This document shows, in pieces, positions 31,150 through 42,440 of a DNA stretch of 64,000 nt (the stretch's first letter is position 1; each line of letters starts with the position of its first letter). Source of the DNA: Dipylidium caninum (Eukaryota > Platyhelminthes > Cestoda > Cyclophyllidea > Dipylidiidae). The position numbers were made by a program, and so were the translations under genes. Where the stretch lies: the NCBI GenBank assembly GCA_017562135.1, contig QEYB01001053.1:62001-126000 (forward strand). Direction: 5' to 3'. The notes beneath the pieces are model-generated. The model was not told the DNA's origin and did no database searches. It saw only the letters and a list, made by a program, of their open reading frames with translations.

Positions 31150-31896
31150 ATGTCTGGGACTGCTAGGGGCGACAGATCTACTCGTGAAGAAGAAGAAAGG
31201 AGTTTATACGACCCACGTTCACCATCTTTTTGTCGCGCTTGTGTTGATTTATCAACATATAAAAAACTAAGTCCTAAATCTCGGAGGGAGTCGCCATTCT
31301 TTAATGATCCTAAGGGTAAGTATTCATAAATAATCTTGTGGCTGAAGCCACAAGATTGCAGGATCCTTTGTTAGCGAACTTAGTAGTTTTTTGCGCACGC
31401 AATGGCGTGTTTTATGATTGCTGCACATCAGTTTCCATATTCATACTTTATTATTCTTTACCTTTCAGGCTGTCCAGTTGACAAAACCGGTCTTGGTCGT
31501 GCTACGTGGGCGCTTTTACACACGATGGCTGCCTACTACCCGGTTACTCCCACTACTGAAGAAATGAAGTCCATGATTAACTTTTTCAATGAATTCGCCA
31601 AATTCTTCCCGTGCAAGTACTGTGCAGACGACTTCAAGAAAAGTGGGTAGAGTTTGTTCTCATTTTCAATGACTTAATTGCCATCTCCTTATTTACTTGT
31701 TCTGTGTCGCGTAGACATTGGTATTCACCCACCGGACGTTCGAAACCGTGAAACACTTAGCGGATGGCTGTGCATGCAGCACAATTTGGTGAATAAGAAG
31801 GTTGGCAAACCGCTTTTCGACTGCTCGCTTGTTCTGCAACGCTGGCGCTACGGTTGGGCTGACAAATCGTGCGATTTGGAATTCCAGAATAACTGA
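31150..31896 (+). CDS. GFER: FAD-linked sulfhydryl oxidase ALR/ERV1 (GFER)
   Basis: FAD-dependent thiol oxidase of the mitochondrial intermembrane space. It reoxidises MIA40 and passes electrons to cytochrome c. Exon 1 is 31150-31315, exon 2 31469-31642 and exon 3 31715-31896; all phases fit, giving 173 residues. The N-terminal shuttle CxxC is in [11 protein letters not shown]. Exon 2 opens with [20 protein letters not shown], typical of FAD-binding helix 1, and carries the active-site CxxC in [12 protein letters not shown]. Exon 3 carries [20 protein letters not shown] and ends near GWADKSCD, the structural disulfide region. All cysteine pairs needed for activity are present. There is no obvious cleavable presequence, as expected for the family. 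The LSM11 start follows 173 bp downstream on the same strand. Confidence 0.93.
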
Positions 31897-32056
31897 CACA
31901 ATACCCGCCTTAACCTTCTTACAGCGACTCTCCCCACTACTTTCCTGTAGTATATTTATTAAGAACTAAGTAAAATAGCAACCTTTACGAAATATCCTCT
32001 TTTGTTCCTAATATGCCTGAGAGTTGTTGTACTTCGTCAAGGTAGGAGTTGTAAAT

Positions 32057-32072
32057 ACACGTCTTCTAGATG
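32057..32072 (+). promoter_or_regulatory. Acceptor AG directly abutting the LSM11 ATG
   Basis: A pyrimidine-rich tract ends in TCTTCTAG immediately before the ATG at 32070. No upstream exon is needed to explain the LSM11 reading frame. Spliced leaders in flatworms often end in AUG and are added at such sites. The short gap to the upstream gene makes trans-splicing of a polycistron a plausible reading, but a cis-spliced 5' UTR is equally possible. Confidence 0.4.
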
Positions 32073-34740
32073 TCCGTTAATGATCGCAAAGTTTTCTGCG
32101 ATGTGACAAATGATCCTGGCGTTATGTCGACAGCGGAGACTCCACGAAACCCGCTAAAGAGGGGCAGGAAACGGAAGTTTGGCTCCATTTTGGACTACTG
32201 GAGGCGTAAGTGGCTAGATTTTTGGCACTTCTCCACTCCTCAATTATTTCCGTGCGTTGCTTCCCTTTCTCGTATGAGCACTCTTTGTTAAAACACGTTA
32301 GTCGCTTCTCGGTAAAATAAGGAATTCTTTTTGTCAATATTTCGCGCTTTCGGTCCCCAGAAAGCCATTTGCTTAATTTCGTTCTGCCCAGTTTCTACGT
32401 GTTTTTTTAATGTCCAAAATAGGAGATCCAACTCCATTTTAAATTTTGCCGCTTAATTTAGTTCATTGTTAGGTCTTTTTCACCTCCTACGTATAACCTT
32501 ATCTCTCAAAACGGCCATAAGGCATCACCTCTTGGCGTATTTGCTGGAGAGAAAGCCTGAGCCGAACGCCCGTTTGGTGTGAATCTGGTCGAGGGATTAA
32601 CCGAACAACTGGTACCAGCAGAACGCTTTTTATTGTCGAAATGTGACCGTAGATAAGACGTTGTTTCTCTCTTTTCGCCTCGCCACTTCGGCTTAACTTC
32701 TCTTCTACTCCTCAGCCTCCAGTCGGCAGACGCGTGGTAGGCTTTGTCGTGCCCAGGTGGCACTGTGAAAAGTTAAACAATAAAGAAGGCGCTTCCACAT
32801 ACACACACGCACACAGACACACATCACTGGTGTACGTGGCCTGTGTTTCGACTCGAGTTCCTCTTCTCTTTCGTACCGGCTCATTATTGCGTTAATCGTG
32901 CCCTCCGTCGGGCAAACCGCCCTGAGACGCCTCGTCAGGACGGAGGAGTCGTGGGGAGAGACAGTGGAGGGGCTGTTGGACAGCTGGCAACAGTCTCTTG
33001 TAGCGGGGTCGCAGAATCGCCGTGTCTACTGGCGCATCGTTGATGACATTCCCCTTAAAGGCTTCTGAAAATCACCTCTTTCTCGTGCTTGTTGCCACCT
33101 ATAAACTTGGGTGGCGTCAATCTCGAAGGCGTCAATGACATTTACGCGCTTTCGTATTGACTCGGCAATATTTTCTCCTCAGTGGTTTCTTTAAAATCAC
33201 CTTTAAAAGTTTTCATTACGGCTTTAGGAAGCACTTACAATCACCTTGGCGTTCTACGTCTGTCCCGTGTCTGACGCGGGTGTGATGCGATATGCTGTGA
33301 TGTGGCGTGACTGACGTTGTCATGGGATTTACACAAGGCCGAGAGCGGTTTCACTGCCACCAGTGTCGAAGTTGGCTTCTTGTTATGACTGTGGGCGTTT
33401 GGCTGTTTGAGTTTCCATTCGACCTCTCTGCTCCACGCGGACTGCTGTGTCGCGGCACGACCCTCGACTTTCGCCCCCTCAATTCGTCCTCACCTCGGGG
33501 ATCGGAGGAGTTGAGTCGTAGGGAGGAGAGAGAGAGACACTGCGCTTTGTGATTACCGTCCCACACTGTCGGCTGCAACGGCGCCCGAGCGTAGTAGAAA
33601 CATCCGTACGAAGGGGAAGTCGATGCCAGCGAGTTGTAAGGTAGAGTATCTGCCCAGTCGGTTGCGCACGATGTCCCCGAGTGGGCAGCAGCACCACGAT
33701 CCACCCGTCCGTTTGTGTTGTCTCCACTAAACTCGAGACTGGGAATGCAAGACTCTCCAAGTTTACTGCTCTTCTCTGTTCTCGGTTTTTCCCATCAAAC
33801 TTCAAAGATGCGCTTGCCTCTGCTAATCGCCGCGAGGAGGTGGTTTCCTCCACTTCCGATATGATTATCTAAAAAAGTGAAGTTTAATGGAGTATGTTCA
33901 AGCCTTGGCGTTTTTTCCTCACCATCTACCCTCAATACAATTTGGAGCGGATGTTTTGTGTTCCACCACTCCGCTGCGTTTTCCTTAAAGGCTTACAGGG
34001 TAAGGTGAATCTCTCCGAAGGCGCAGACGGTGTCCTCGGACCGATGGAACGACTGATGCAGGCGATGAATGACTCCGCCTCGGTCTACGTGGTGACCCGG
34101 GGGATGCGAGAGGTCCGCGCCATCCTAACCGGTCGACTCGTCGCCTTCGACCGATACTGGAATCTGGTTTGTTGGTTGGTTGGTTGGTTGTGTCGGTGAT
34201 TGATTCTTTCCAGTCCCCTTCTATTGCCCGACCCTATCAAATGTATTTTGTTGGCCGATTGTCCACGGCTTTGAATCAGGCTCTGAAAAGCAATGAATTT
34301 GGGCTTCTTTTATCCGTAGATTATGGCCGACGTTACAGAGTATAGAAATACAACTTACCCCAGTCTCAGAAGTGTGAGTCTTCCCTCTGTTAGGCATTTC
34401 AACAAAACCTCATACTTACGGCTTTGGGGCATTTTATATTTGCCCTTAGACTGAAGGTCCAGGCAGACGACGTCGCAGACGGCAACGCCGGATTCGGAAA
34501 ATTGTGGAAAGAGTTGTACAGCGCAATCACTCCTCGAGTGAAGAAGGTGTCGACGCAGCTCCGAATTCCCCGGAACCGGAGATGCCGACAGGGACCAGTA
34601 CGATTTCTATGCAATTCGACGACCCTAGTGGATTTAATGCGGCCCTCGAACCCGAATGCCATCGACATGGACAACTTTTTATTCGAGGCGCAAATGTTGT
34701 GCTCGTTCGCGTCCTCCCTTCTGCCGCCACGGCCTACTGA
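32070..34740 (+). CDS. LSM11: U7 snRNP Sm-like protein LSm11
   Basis: Sm-fold subunit specific to the U7 snRNP, which cleaves replication-dependent histone pre-mRNA. Exon 1 is 32070-32205, exon 2 33991-34166, exon 3 34320-34373 and exon 4 34450-34740; all phases agree, giving 218 residues. Sm1 is in exon 2: GMREVRAILTGRLVAFDRYW matches the LSm11 pattern ending in FDKFWN. Exon 3 continues with MADVTEYRN, like the TDVDETYRK of relatives. Exon 4 begins with an Arg-rich spacer, then an acidic and polar linker between the Sm halves, and ends with Sm2: CHRHGQLFIRGANVVLVRVL. The split Sm domain with a long spacer is an LSm10/11-type hallmark. Intron 1 (1.8 kb) holds GC-rich frames I could not assign. 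It may be co-transcribed with ALR. Confidence 0.88.
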
Positions 34741-36025
34741 GGCCGGCAATCAGTAGTATTGCGACACCTTTGAATAGCCGTCTTGATTACCGCATTTACT
34801 TCCAACGTGCTATTTCTGTATTCTTTTTAGGACGCATTTGACAATTATTGCATTTTTCTCCCTGTATGACAATCTTACTGGCAGTTATGGAATTATATAC
34901 TATTTTTGACGAAACGGTCAAACAGCACACCTATTATTTCTATTGACTTGAAATCAGTAGTATATGGCGATCATCAGGCTTGACTACATAAGGGAAAGGG
35001 GTATTTCCCCGAAATAGCCTAGGCATGATGTATACGGGTAGGAGAGAATCCAGTCAGCATGACAATGAGATCTGCCGACGATTAGGTTGAGAAATAATGC
35101 TGGAAGGAGTGGCTTGATAAAGTCTTCCTGCTCTGAGCTACGTTTCCGAACCGCGGGGGCTGACTTGGAGACACTATTCTCTCACCCCTTGTGTGGAGAA
35201 ATCGGAGCCCCAGTGCCTTTATTGTCACCCTAAATATGGAAAGGTTAGACAATGGGGACTTACCGTCACTAGACGCCCACCTCCCTCTCGAGACCATAAT
35301 ACAAAGAAATTAGAGTGTTCTACCATTGATCAAGTTTCCCACTGTGGTTCAGTCCACGATTCTGATCCAGTTGGTAGAACGTTTAATCTAACACCACTGA
35401 CCGTTTATTGGTCGTCAGGACAAAAAGGTGAAGACCGTTCATTGTTCTAGACATTTGTACCTAGACAAAGTGCCCTCTTCACCGTACTGCGCCACAGTAA
35501 ATCGTATTAGGGTTGGTTTTAAAATATACAGGATCCATTCCGTGTGCAATGAGACACGCGTTGTGTACCTCTCGAGTGAGAGAACGAGTAATGTGGGCAA
35601 TCAATAAACCACTTGCGTCAGCCAATCAAGAACAAGTTCGCAGGTGATTGGTGGAGTGCGAAAGTGCCCATGACCAATGAAATTTGTGCGTGCAGCTAAC
35701 GACGGCAATTGTCTTGCTGATCATGAATAATCGACTGCTTCCGTGAGCAAGTGAGGGAGCGAGAGGGTGACGCCCATGCTGCACCTCTTTCATTGGTTGG
35801 GTGATGGAACCCTCTGGCTAATTTTTATCAGTTGTAGAGACGACGGTGTCAATTAATGAGTTGAAGTGACAGAAGATAAGGTTAGTTCCGTCGAAGATAT
35901 CCCCTTTTCACTCTATACGCAAAAATTTATGAAAGAAAATGCATATATTTATTCATTTTTTGTCACTACTAGGGTTTACCTTTCAGGGTGCACTAGTCCA
36001 CAGTCATTGTGCCCGGAAGTTGCAC
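34741..36025. other. Intergenic region between LSM11 and the mariner-derived block
   Basis: No gene recognised. Frames at 35193-35450 (+) and 35866-36123 (+) have no domain I can name. The segment around 34970-35460 has the patchy, stop-broken look of old repeat DNA, but I cannot classify it. Confidence 0.35.
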
Positions 36026-36197
36026 CTATCACCTCACTTTACCTTCCCCCTGTAGAAGTAGAAAGTATTTGCGGTCACCTTTCAAGGTCACATCGTATGA
36101 GAGAATGGAACACATCACGGTGACTAATGCTTATTGATTCATTAGTACCAAAAATTGATATTCCGAGGGCCTTAGCAACTTACCTTTATTCTTATTT
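36026..36197 (+). repeat. Direct repeat copy A (~170 bp)
   Basis: Nearly the same sequence recurs at 36602-36768. Shared landmarks are GAAGTAGAAAGT, CCTTTCAAGGTCAC, GAATGGAACACAT, GACTAATGCTTAT and GATATTCCGAGGGCC. The two copies flank a mariner relic in direct orientation. Confidence 0.85.
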
Positions 36198-36269
36198 TAA
36201 TTTTTCTCAATAACCGAATGGGCACAAAACGGAGTATTTTTTTACTTTGACTGTACAATTTCAAAGTGA

Positions 36270-36595
36270 ATCATACTGCAGCTGAACAAGCTTTGAGGAG
36301 CCTTAATGAGGCATTTAGCGATGGATCAACTGTTGAAAAGAAATCCTCGCTATGGGTGTTAAAAATTTCGCCCTGGCAATTGCAGTATCGTGAAGGCGCC
36401 TCGAGGAAGACCGCCGACCCATGTTGACGACGAGGAAGACTTTGGAAAAACGGTGGATCCGCAACAAATGAATCGAAGAACTAACTAGCCACACGGTTGT
36501 GTTAAAAAATCTGCGTACACTGAAAGATGAAGACAAACAAAAGGTGGACTCTCGTGTGCCGGTCGGGCCTGCAACTGTTCGTCGCAATACACGAA
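36270..36595 (+). mobile_element. Degraded mariner-type transposase fragment
   Basis: One frame reads ALRSLNEAFSDGSTVEKKSS, resembling the N-terminal helix-turn-helix region of mariner transposases (NEAFG...VSERTVRRW). A second frame continues with RGRPPTHVDDEEDFGKTVDP, matching the GRP and DD(E/D)EL block. At least one frameshift and several stops show it is dead. No catalytic core is present in this copy, and I could not delimit the terminal inverted repeats. Confidence 0.7.
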
Positions 36596-36601
36596 CACCG
36601 C

Positions 36602-36768
36602 CACTATCATCTCACTTTACCTTTTTCCTGCAGAAGTAGAAAGTCTGTGGTTGCCTTTCAAGGTCACCTCTAATGAGCGAATGGAACACATTACGATGAC
36701 TAATGCTTATCGATTCGCTAGTACCAAAAATCGATATTCCGAGGGCCTCAGTAACTTACCCTTATTCT
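36602..36768 (+). repeat. Direct repeat copy B (~165 bp)
   Basis: Second copy of the repeat at 36026-36197, ending about 65 bp before the rhomboid ATG. Copy B therefore probably supplies part of that gene's promoter or outron. Its sequence after GATATTCCGAGGGCCTCAGT runs straight into the pyrimidine-rich acceptor before the ATG. Confidence 0.85.
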
Positions 36769-36832
36769 GATGTTTCGGCTTACTCTAACAAAACCCCATT
36801 TTTTCTTATTGTTGCCGCATCTTTTGTGCAGC

Positions 36833-39800
36833 ATGGATGATGAACAGGACCGCATGAATCTGCTACCTCTGACCGGTTTCGATTACACCGTCGCCTCGCT
36901 TACGGAGACGGAATACCGACAGTGGCTGGAGCACACTTTTCGTCCAATTTTCGAGCCCTACAATCAGATTGGTGGGATCCCCTCACGTGAACTGCTCAAT
37001 CGGTTTCAATACCGGGATTTTGGACTACCGCAGGACCGAAAGAAGGATCTCATCCTCTACCTAGATGCCAACCGAGACGGCAGGGTTACTTATGAGGTAG
37101 TTTTGACTCAACCCGAGTTGATTTGATGTGTCTAGAGCCTCCGTTTTGCAGGTGATAGGGGAAAACAGCACATCTGACTCGTCGGGCGACTAGTTTGATT
37201 GGACTCGGTATTCCCAAAACCCGTTCTTTTTCATTTTCTGAAGGCAGTGTTGACCGTTTACCTAATATCGTCAAATGTGGTCCAAAGTGCTCATATCCTC
37301 TAATTTTCCCATTTATCTCTAAGTCAGCAATTTTGCTAGCAGAATGATTAAAAAATGTAGTGCGTTGAAAACTACGAAACGGGCGTTCTTGCTTGATTTG
37401 TGTCCACATCCGCCTGAGAGAAATGCACTTTAACGTGCCCCCTCTATTTTTCCCCAAATTTTAAAGATATTGTCATCTCACCTATTTTATATGAAAGTTT
37501 TTTCCTCTATGTATCCCTTTCTTATTTTATTTTTCCCCGTAACCAAATGGTGGCCCAACGAAATACTTTTCTCCCTGTCTTGTACAAGTTTAAATTGAAT
37601 CATGGGGCAAATCAACAAGCTTCGAGAAACATTAGTGAGGCAATCGGAAATAGATTCACTGTTGAAAAGACATCCTAGCTATTGGTGTTAAACAATGTCG
37701 TCTTGGCACTTTGGCCTAAGGAATGCGGTGGAATCCGATCCACAACACGTGGAGCTATCCGCGAACTTGGGCAACTAACCAACCACACGGTTATGTTAAA
37801 ACATCTTAGTACATTGAAAGACGAAAAAAAAGAAATGTGGACTTATGTGGGCCGGCCATAACTGCAAGAGCAGGTACACATCTTTTTCGTAGCTTCCGTC
37901 GCAATATACGAACACTGCTGTTTTTGCACCAAACCATTTACCTGTCACGAAAAAGTGGATCTTGCATGAAAATAGAAAACTACTAGGCAAATGGGCCAAT
38001 GAGAATTCACCCTCAGGTCTCATATCTAGGGGGGAATTTCATCAAATAAAGAATTAATGTTATGTCTGAGGAGGGCTCATCTATTCCTCCTTCCTTCATT
38101 CCTTGGTTCCTCCCTTCTTACAACCGGGCGAAACTATAGGAGCAGCGGAGCCTTGTTGCCGTGCATTTGTAGCTGATTCTCTTTATAAGAGGAGACTTAT
38201 GAAGAAACAACCGAGCATTCGTTGATTGGCGTGAAGATAACGCTGAACGGTGACCATTTAAAGCATCATTTAAGTGTTGACAAAGTAGATAACTCCTCTG
38301 CAATATGAAATTTTGCCACATGCCTCCCGTTCACCGATTATTACCTTTTTCTCAAGAGAAACAAAACACTATGGCCAAAATGATTGTGTAAAAGGCTTTG
38401 AATCGTTTATAAACCCCAAAATGTGGGTTTTTTTCGCGATAAAAGGCATGAATAACTTGCTTAATCGTCGGTAGAATGGCGTAGATGTCAGTGCAAGTGA
38501 AGATGATAAATATATTCTCCTTAAATTTTATGCTTATTTGGAACGCTCGTTTTATAGTTTCCTGACTAAGGTGACTTCGCATATCTGTACGGTCACTGCT
38601 GTGATCCGCCTTCCTCCCTCTTTCTCCCTCTGACAAGTTGTCCCCGTTTGTCTGAGGCATTCTGTCGACAAAATTCTCCTCCTACTGACTCTTTCGTGCG
38701 TTATTGCATCCACAGACTCTGTTATAAGCATTGAGACTGGCTAGCACTCGTCTCAATTCTTGCTTTGTAAATAAACTGACTAATTCATGAAGCCTAAGTT
38801 ACTGTCTTTCAGAGACAAGCATATAAGAATTCTCGCGTAGAAGCTCTGACGAGGTTGATTTAAGTATTTGGTCCCATCCACTTTCCCGTCGATAACTAAA
38901 ATACTTTCCTAAGGACTCGCTGCAGGATACGAGAGCCGATTTGTCGAATAATCATTAATTTTTGTCAGGGGTTTTACTCCGCATTGGTGCACAAGCGCTA
39001 CGTCGACCTGCCACCCTTCCAACGGTTCGGACTACGCCTCCTTCTGGCTTGCAATCCAGGACTGCGACTGGCGGTTGCCCGCGACCGCGCCATCAAACAC
39101 CTTCAGGCCCTCGACGCCGCGGGACGTAGCGCCGGCGATGATGGTGGTGGTAACGAGAATGGCGGTAGTAAATTTATAAGTTCGGAAAATCTGCCAAATG
39201 TAATAACCGGCTACGCCGGTAACTGCGATGGAAACGAAGACGGTGGTCGAATGTTTGTCTTGGAATCGGACGGGGTGTGGCCAACCTCGCGGAACCGAAA
39301 GGGAGGCAGGGGGCCAGTGGGTGAAGGCCTTACCATCATGGAGGAGGAGTACATTCCCGAGGTCTACCTGGAAGTCTTCAAATGTCGTCCACCGCCAATT
39401 TTTGCCCTCTCATGGTCCTTCTACAGGCATGTTGTATACGTCCTAATTATTTCGTCTACCAACAAGTTCTCTCCCTGTCCACGGGCATCCCTCGTTTCCC
39501 CCTTAGGTGGCAGTCTTCATTTACTACGCGGTGGAGTTGAATCGTCGAGCTGTGGCAGAGCCGACGAATGCGTTGACATGGATGTCAGGTTTCCCCTACT
39601 TCTCTCCTCTCTACTTCGATCCTCGTCGACGCCGTGAAGTGTGGAGGTTCTTCACCTATATCCTACTCGATCAGGTGCGCATCACCATCCTTGTCAATTC
39701 CATGAAGGATATGAATCGCCTCAAGGCAAACTCTAGGCGTTGTAGCGTACGGCTGCTAATCCATTAGTGCAAAAATGTGTTTTTCAAGGATGGAAATTTA

Positions 39801-41399
39801 ATTAAAATGTAGGGAAATAGGCTCGAGATAGGGGAGTTAACGTGGGGTTGCCAAAGGACGGGTCATTGAGTTGGTGAGTGGATGAATGAGGAGGCAGACT
39901 GCGTAGAAGACGACAGTCAGGTGGAGTGAAGAAGCTGGGGGAACTGGACGATGTAATGATGCATACGGGAGACTGATCAGATCTACATCTCCATCCACTC
40001 TCCGTGGACAGGGCATTTGGCATGTGATCTTCAACACCCTGGTGACGGTGAGCCTGGGCAGCCTGATGGAGTGGGCACGCGGCACCTGGCGCATGATGGT
40101 CATTTACCTGGCCGGCGTGTTGGGCGGCTCATTGGCCACGTCCGTGTGGGATCCAACCACCATTGGTCTGGGAGCCGGAGGCGGCGTCTACGCCCTCCTC
40201 GGCACCTATCTCGACCTCTTTGTGGTCAACTGGGAGGAGGTAAAACACGACTTCTTCGCGGTGAAGCGGGCAACCACCGTGAGAGAGCGTTTCGTGGCCG
40301 TTATCGTATCGGGAATTGCACGGGTAAGTGAAAGGCCGCCTTCCTCTCTACTTTCTTTGCTCGCCTGTTCGTCCACTTTCTTGGTGCTGAAGTTTTTTAG
40401 TCAGACTTTAAGTTTCCTTTAGAATTATTTGCACCGGTCAGGTCCCCTTATGCCCTGCAAATCCTCCTCGTTGCCCCTGACTTTGTTGCAGTTTCCGGAG
40501 CCCCACTGTATTTCGCAGTGACTTCGAGGGGTTTTCAGGCTTCGAAATTTCTTTTAAATCAACATTCGCGTTGATTTGGTAAAAATTTTACCTCCCGCTA
40601 ATAATCACCTGCATCGGAGGTAATAGGAGACAAAAAATGGCAAATTTTGGACGCCTGTAAGGCTTCTGAACTTCACTAGCCACAGTCTGATTCAACTGTT
40701 CCGGCGACTCGCTAAACTTCTCCCTGCTCCCATCTGTCTACCAGAAATACATTCTTATGCCCCACGTGTTCAGTGACTCCTTTTTGGCTCCCCTGACAAG
40801 ATGTAAGAGGTGCCCTGGCGCCACTGTCTTCAACAACTCACCGTCACGCACTGACCATTAACAAACCTAAGTCCACACTGGATCTGTCAAGACTTGGAAC
40901 GTGCCTTAGTGACAGCACCCACCGAAGTAGGGACTGAGGCCATCCTCCTTTACACTGGCCCTCCAACCTCGAAGTCGGCGAGATCTGTTGAACAAAGCCC
41001 TGTTTTCACTCACCCATTCACTCCCTCGTGTCGAGTTATTTTTGACGATTCTTGGGGTAGTTAGTCCTTTCCTTTTCTCATCTAATCGCACCCTCACTGC
41101 TCCTCCCCCTTCAGATCTGCCTCGTGTTGCTCCTCTGCGCAATAGACTTTGGAATTGCGCTGTACCAACGCTACGGTCTGCCCGACGCACCGTTGCACGC
41201 CAGCTTCTCGCCCATGCTGGCCGGTTTCATCGTGGGCGTGTTGGTAGGGGTGCCTCTGCTTCGCGATCTCCACGACCATCCCTGGGAGCACATCGCCTTT
41301 TGGATATGCCTCGGGGTCTCACTCGCTTTCTTCATTTTCACCATATTTTGGAACATCTTCTGGCCCGGATATCCGGCTCAGATAATTGATACTCTTTAA
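36833..41399 (+). CDS. EF-hand rhomboid-like protein lacking the catalytic dyad (pseudoprotease)
   Basis: Member of the RHBDL (ventrhoid) branch of rhomboid membrane proteins: cytosolic EF-hand N-terminus and seven-helix rhomboid domain. Exons: 36833-37096, 38969-39430, 39507-39674, 40012-40323, 41115-41399; all phase 0, 496 residues. The EF loop is DANRDGRVTYE in exon 1. Exon 2 has an extra Gly/Asn/Asp-rich insert, then PPPIFALSW (TM1). Exon 3 has VWRFFTYILLD. Exon 4 has WHVIFN (oxyanion His and Asn kept), WRMMVIYLAGVLGGSLA, then GLGAGGGVYALLG, where active rhomboids have GxSGGVYAL, so the nucleophile Ser is Gly (GGA codon). In exon 5 HASFSPMLAGFIVG replaces the SFxAHLGG pattern, so the catalytic His is Met. 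It should be proteolytically dead, perhaps iRhom-like in role. A GTGCAG acceptor sits one base before the ATG. Intron 1 contains mariner relics. Confidence 0.88.
37560..38040 (+). mobile_element. Mariner transposase relic in rhomboid intron 1
   Basis: The sequence preceding it parallels that after direct repeat A. Frames give LRETLVRQSEIDSLLKRHP, then SANLGQLTNHTVMLKHLSTL (HTH region), then KKWILHENRKLLGKWANE, which matches the DEKWILY...NRKRS.QW catalytic block of mariner (DD34D). The Asp of DEKW is Lys here, and stops and frameshifts intervene, so the copy is inactive. Confidence 0.72.
38118..38321 (-). mobile_element. Probable second mariner fragment, opposite strand
   Basis: The minus-strand frame LLCQHLNDALNGHRSALSSR followed by ARLFLHKSPLIKR resembles the mariner segment YCQQLDRLN..L..KRPAL.NRK....HDNARPH. 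Its orientation is opposite to the relic at 37560-38040, so it is either an independent insertion or a rearranged piece. The catalytic HDNA is degraded. Confidence 0.45.
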
Positions 41400-42440
41400 A
41401 TTGCCGGCACTACGGCACGGGGTAAAGGTGGACTACCGAAATCCCTCGAATTTTCTGATGTTTTGTCTGCCTGTCCACCCATTCCCTCGCTCCCCCCCCC
41501 TCCCCCCAACTCTCTAATAGCACTGAGCAAATAAACACAAACGAGGCATTTGGAAGCGTGCAAGTCTCGATTCACCGCGGGCGCGTCACGCTTCCAGGAC
41601 GCCTACACCGAAGCCGCCTCAACTCTTCTGCGCTGACTTGAGAGAGAGCGCGGGGAGGAGTTACGTCTGGACGGTTTTTAGACGAAAAGCTTTGACGCAA
41701 CCGCCCTTAATTAGTTCACTTTCAGCTTTACCAGACGTCTCTACCGCGTCTACGGCTGTATTTGCCTCTTTGTCTACTCACTTCTGGTCAGCGGACCTCC
41801 AAACTGGGAGTATGCAACAACGACAAAGGAGGGTTCGTTAAGAGGTGGGTCAGCTGTCTGCATGTTGCACATTATGCATTAGACATAAACACGTATGCGA
41901 CCAGAATCCCTGCCAATATGTGCTGCCGCGGCGGTGCGAGAACCCGTCGCATTACTCGAGTGGAAGGAGGATCTCGCCAGTCGTCTCAATCCTCTCGCCA
42001 CTAGCGGAAGAGGCAGTTGGGTGAGGGACTGTCTTCCGGCGCCTGAGGAAGACGATCCATTTTGCAAAAAGAAGACAAATCACTAATGGCAAAACTCTCG
42101 AGGACATCCTCTCTTCATCTCATCCTTGGCTTCACCAGGCACTCGGCTGGTGCAAAACAGTTCAGTCGAAGGAGAAGAGTGTTTGGACGCCACTGCAAAG
42201 CACAATTAGCCACTCTCTTTCTCGCTTTCTCTTAACCCACGGACGCCTCAACGGGTGCAACCTCGTTCCCCTGGAAGGTGGTGGAGAAGACGATGGCAGC
42301 ATCATGTGTATTTCACACGATGTACAAGGCGCACGATTGCATCCCCCTCCTGCGGGTCATCTCCTTGCATTGCAAACACAAAAACGTAAAAGTGCTCCTC
42401 GAGGGTGGGGGGGAGGAGGAGGGAGTGAGGGGAACCCTTC
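41400..42440. other. Convergent 3' region between the rhomboid and tubulin genes
   Basis: Contains the rhomboid 3' UTR with AATAAA at 41530-41535. Farther right it should contain the 3' UTR of the most distal tubulin exon. I found no AATAAA or ATTAAA on the minus strand close to the tubulin copy 1 stop. No other gene is visible. Confidence 0.45.
41530..41535 (+). promoter_or_regulatory. Rhomboid gene polyadenylation signal
   Basis: AATAAA 131 nt after the rhomboid-like stop codon at 41397-41399. Confidence 0.6.
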
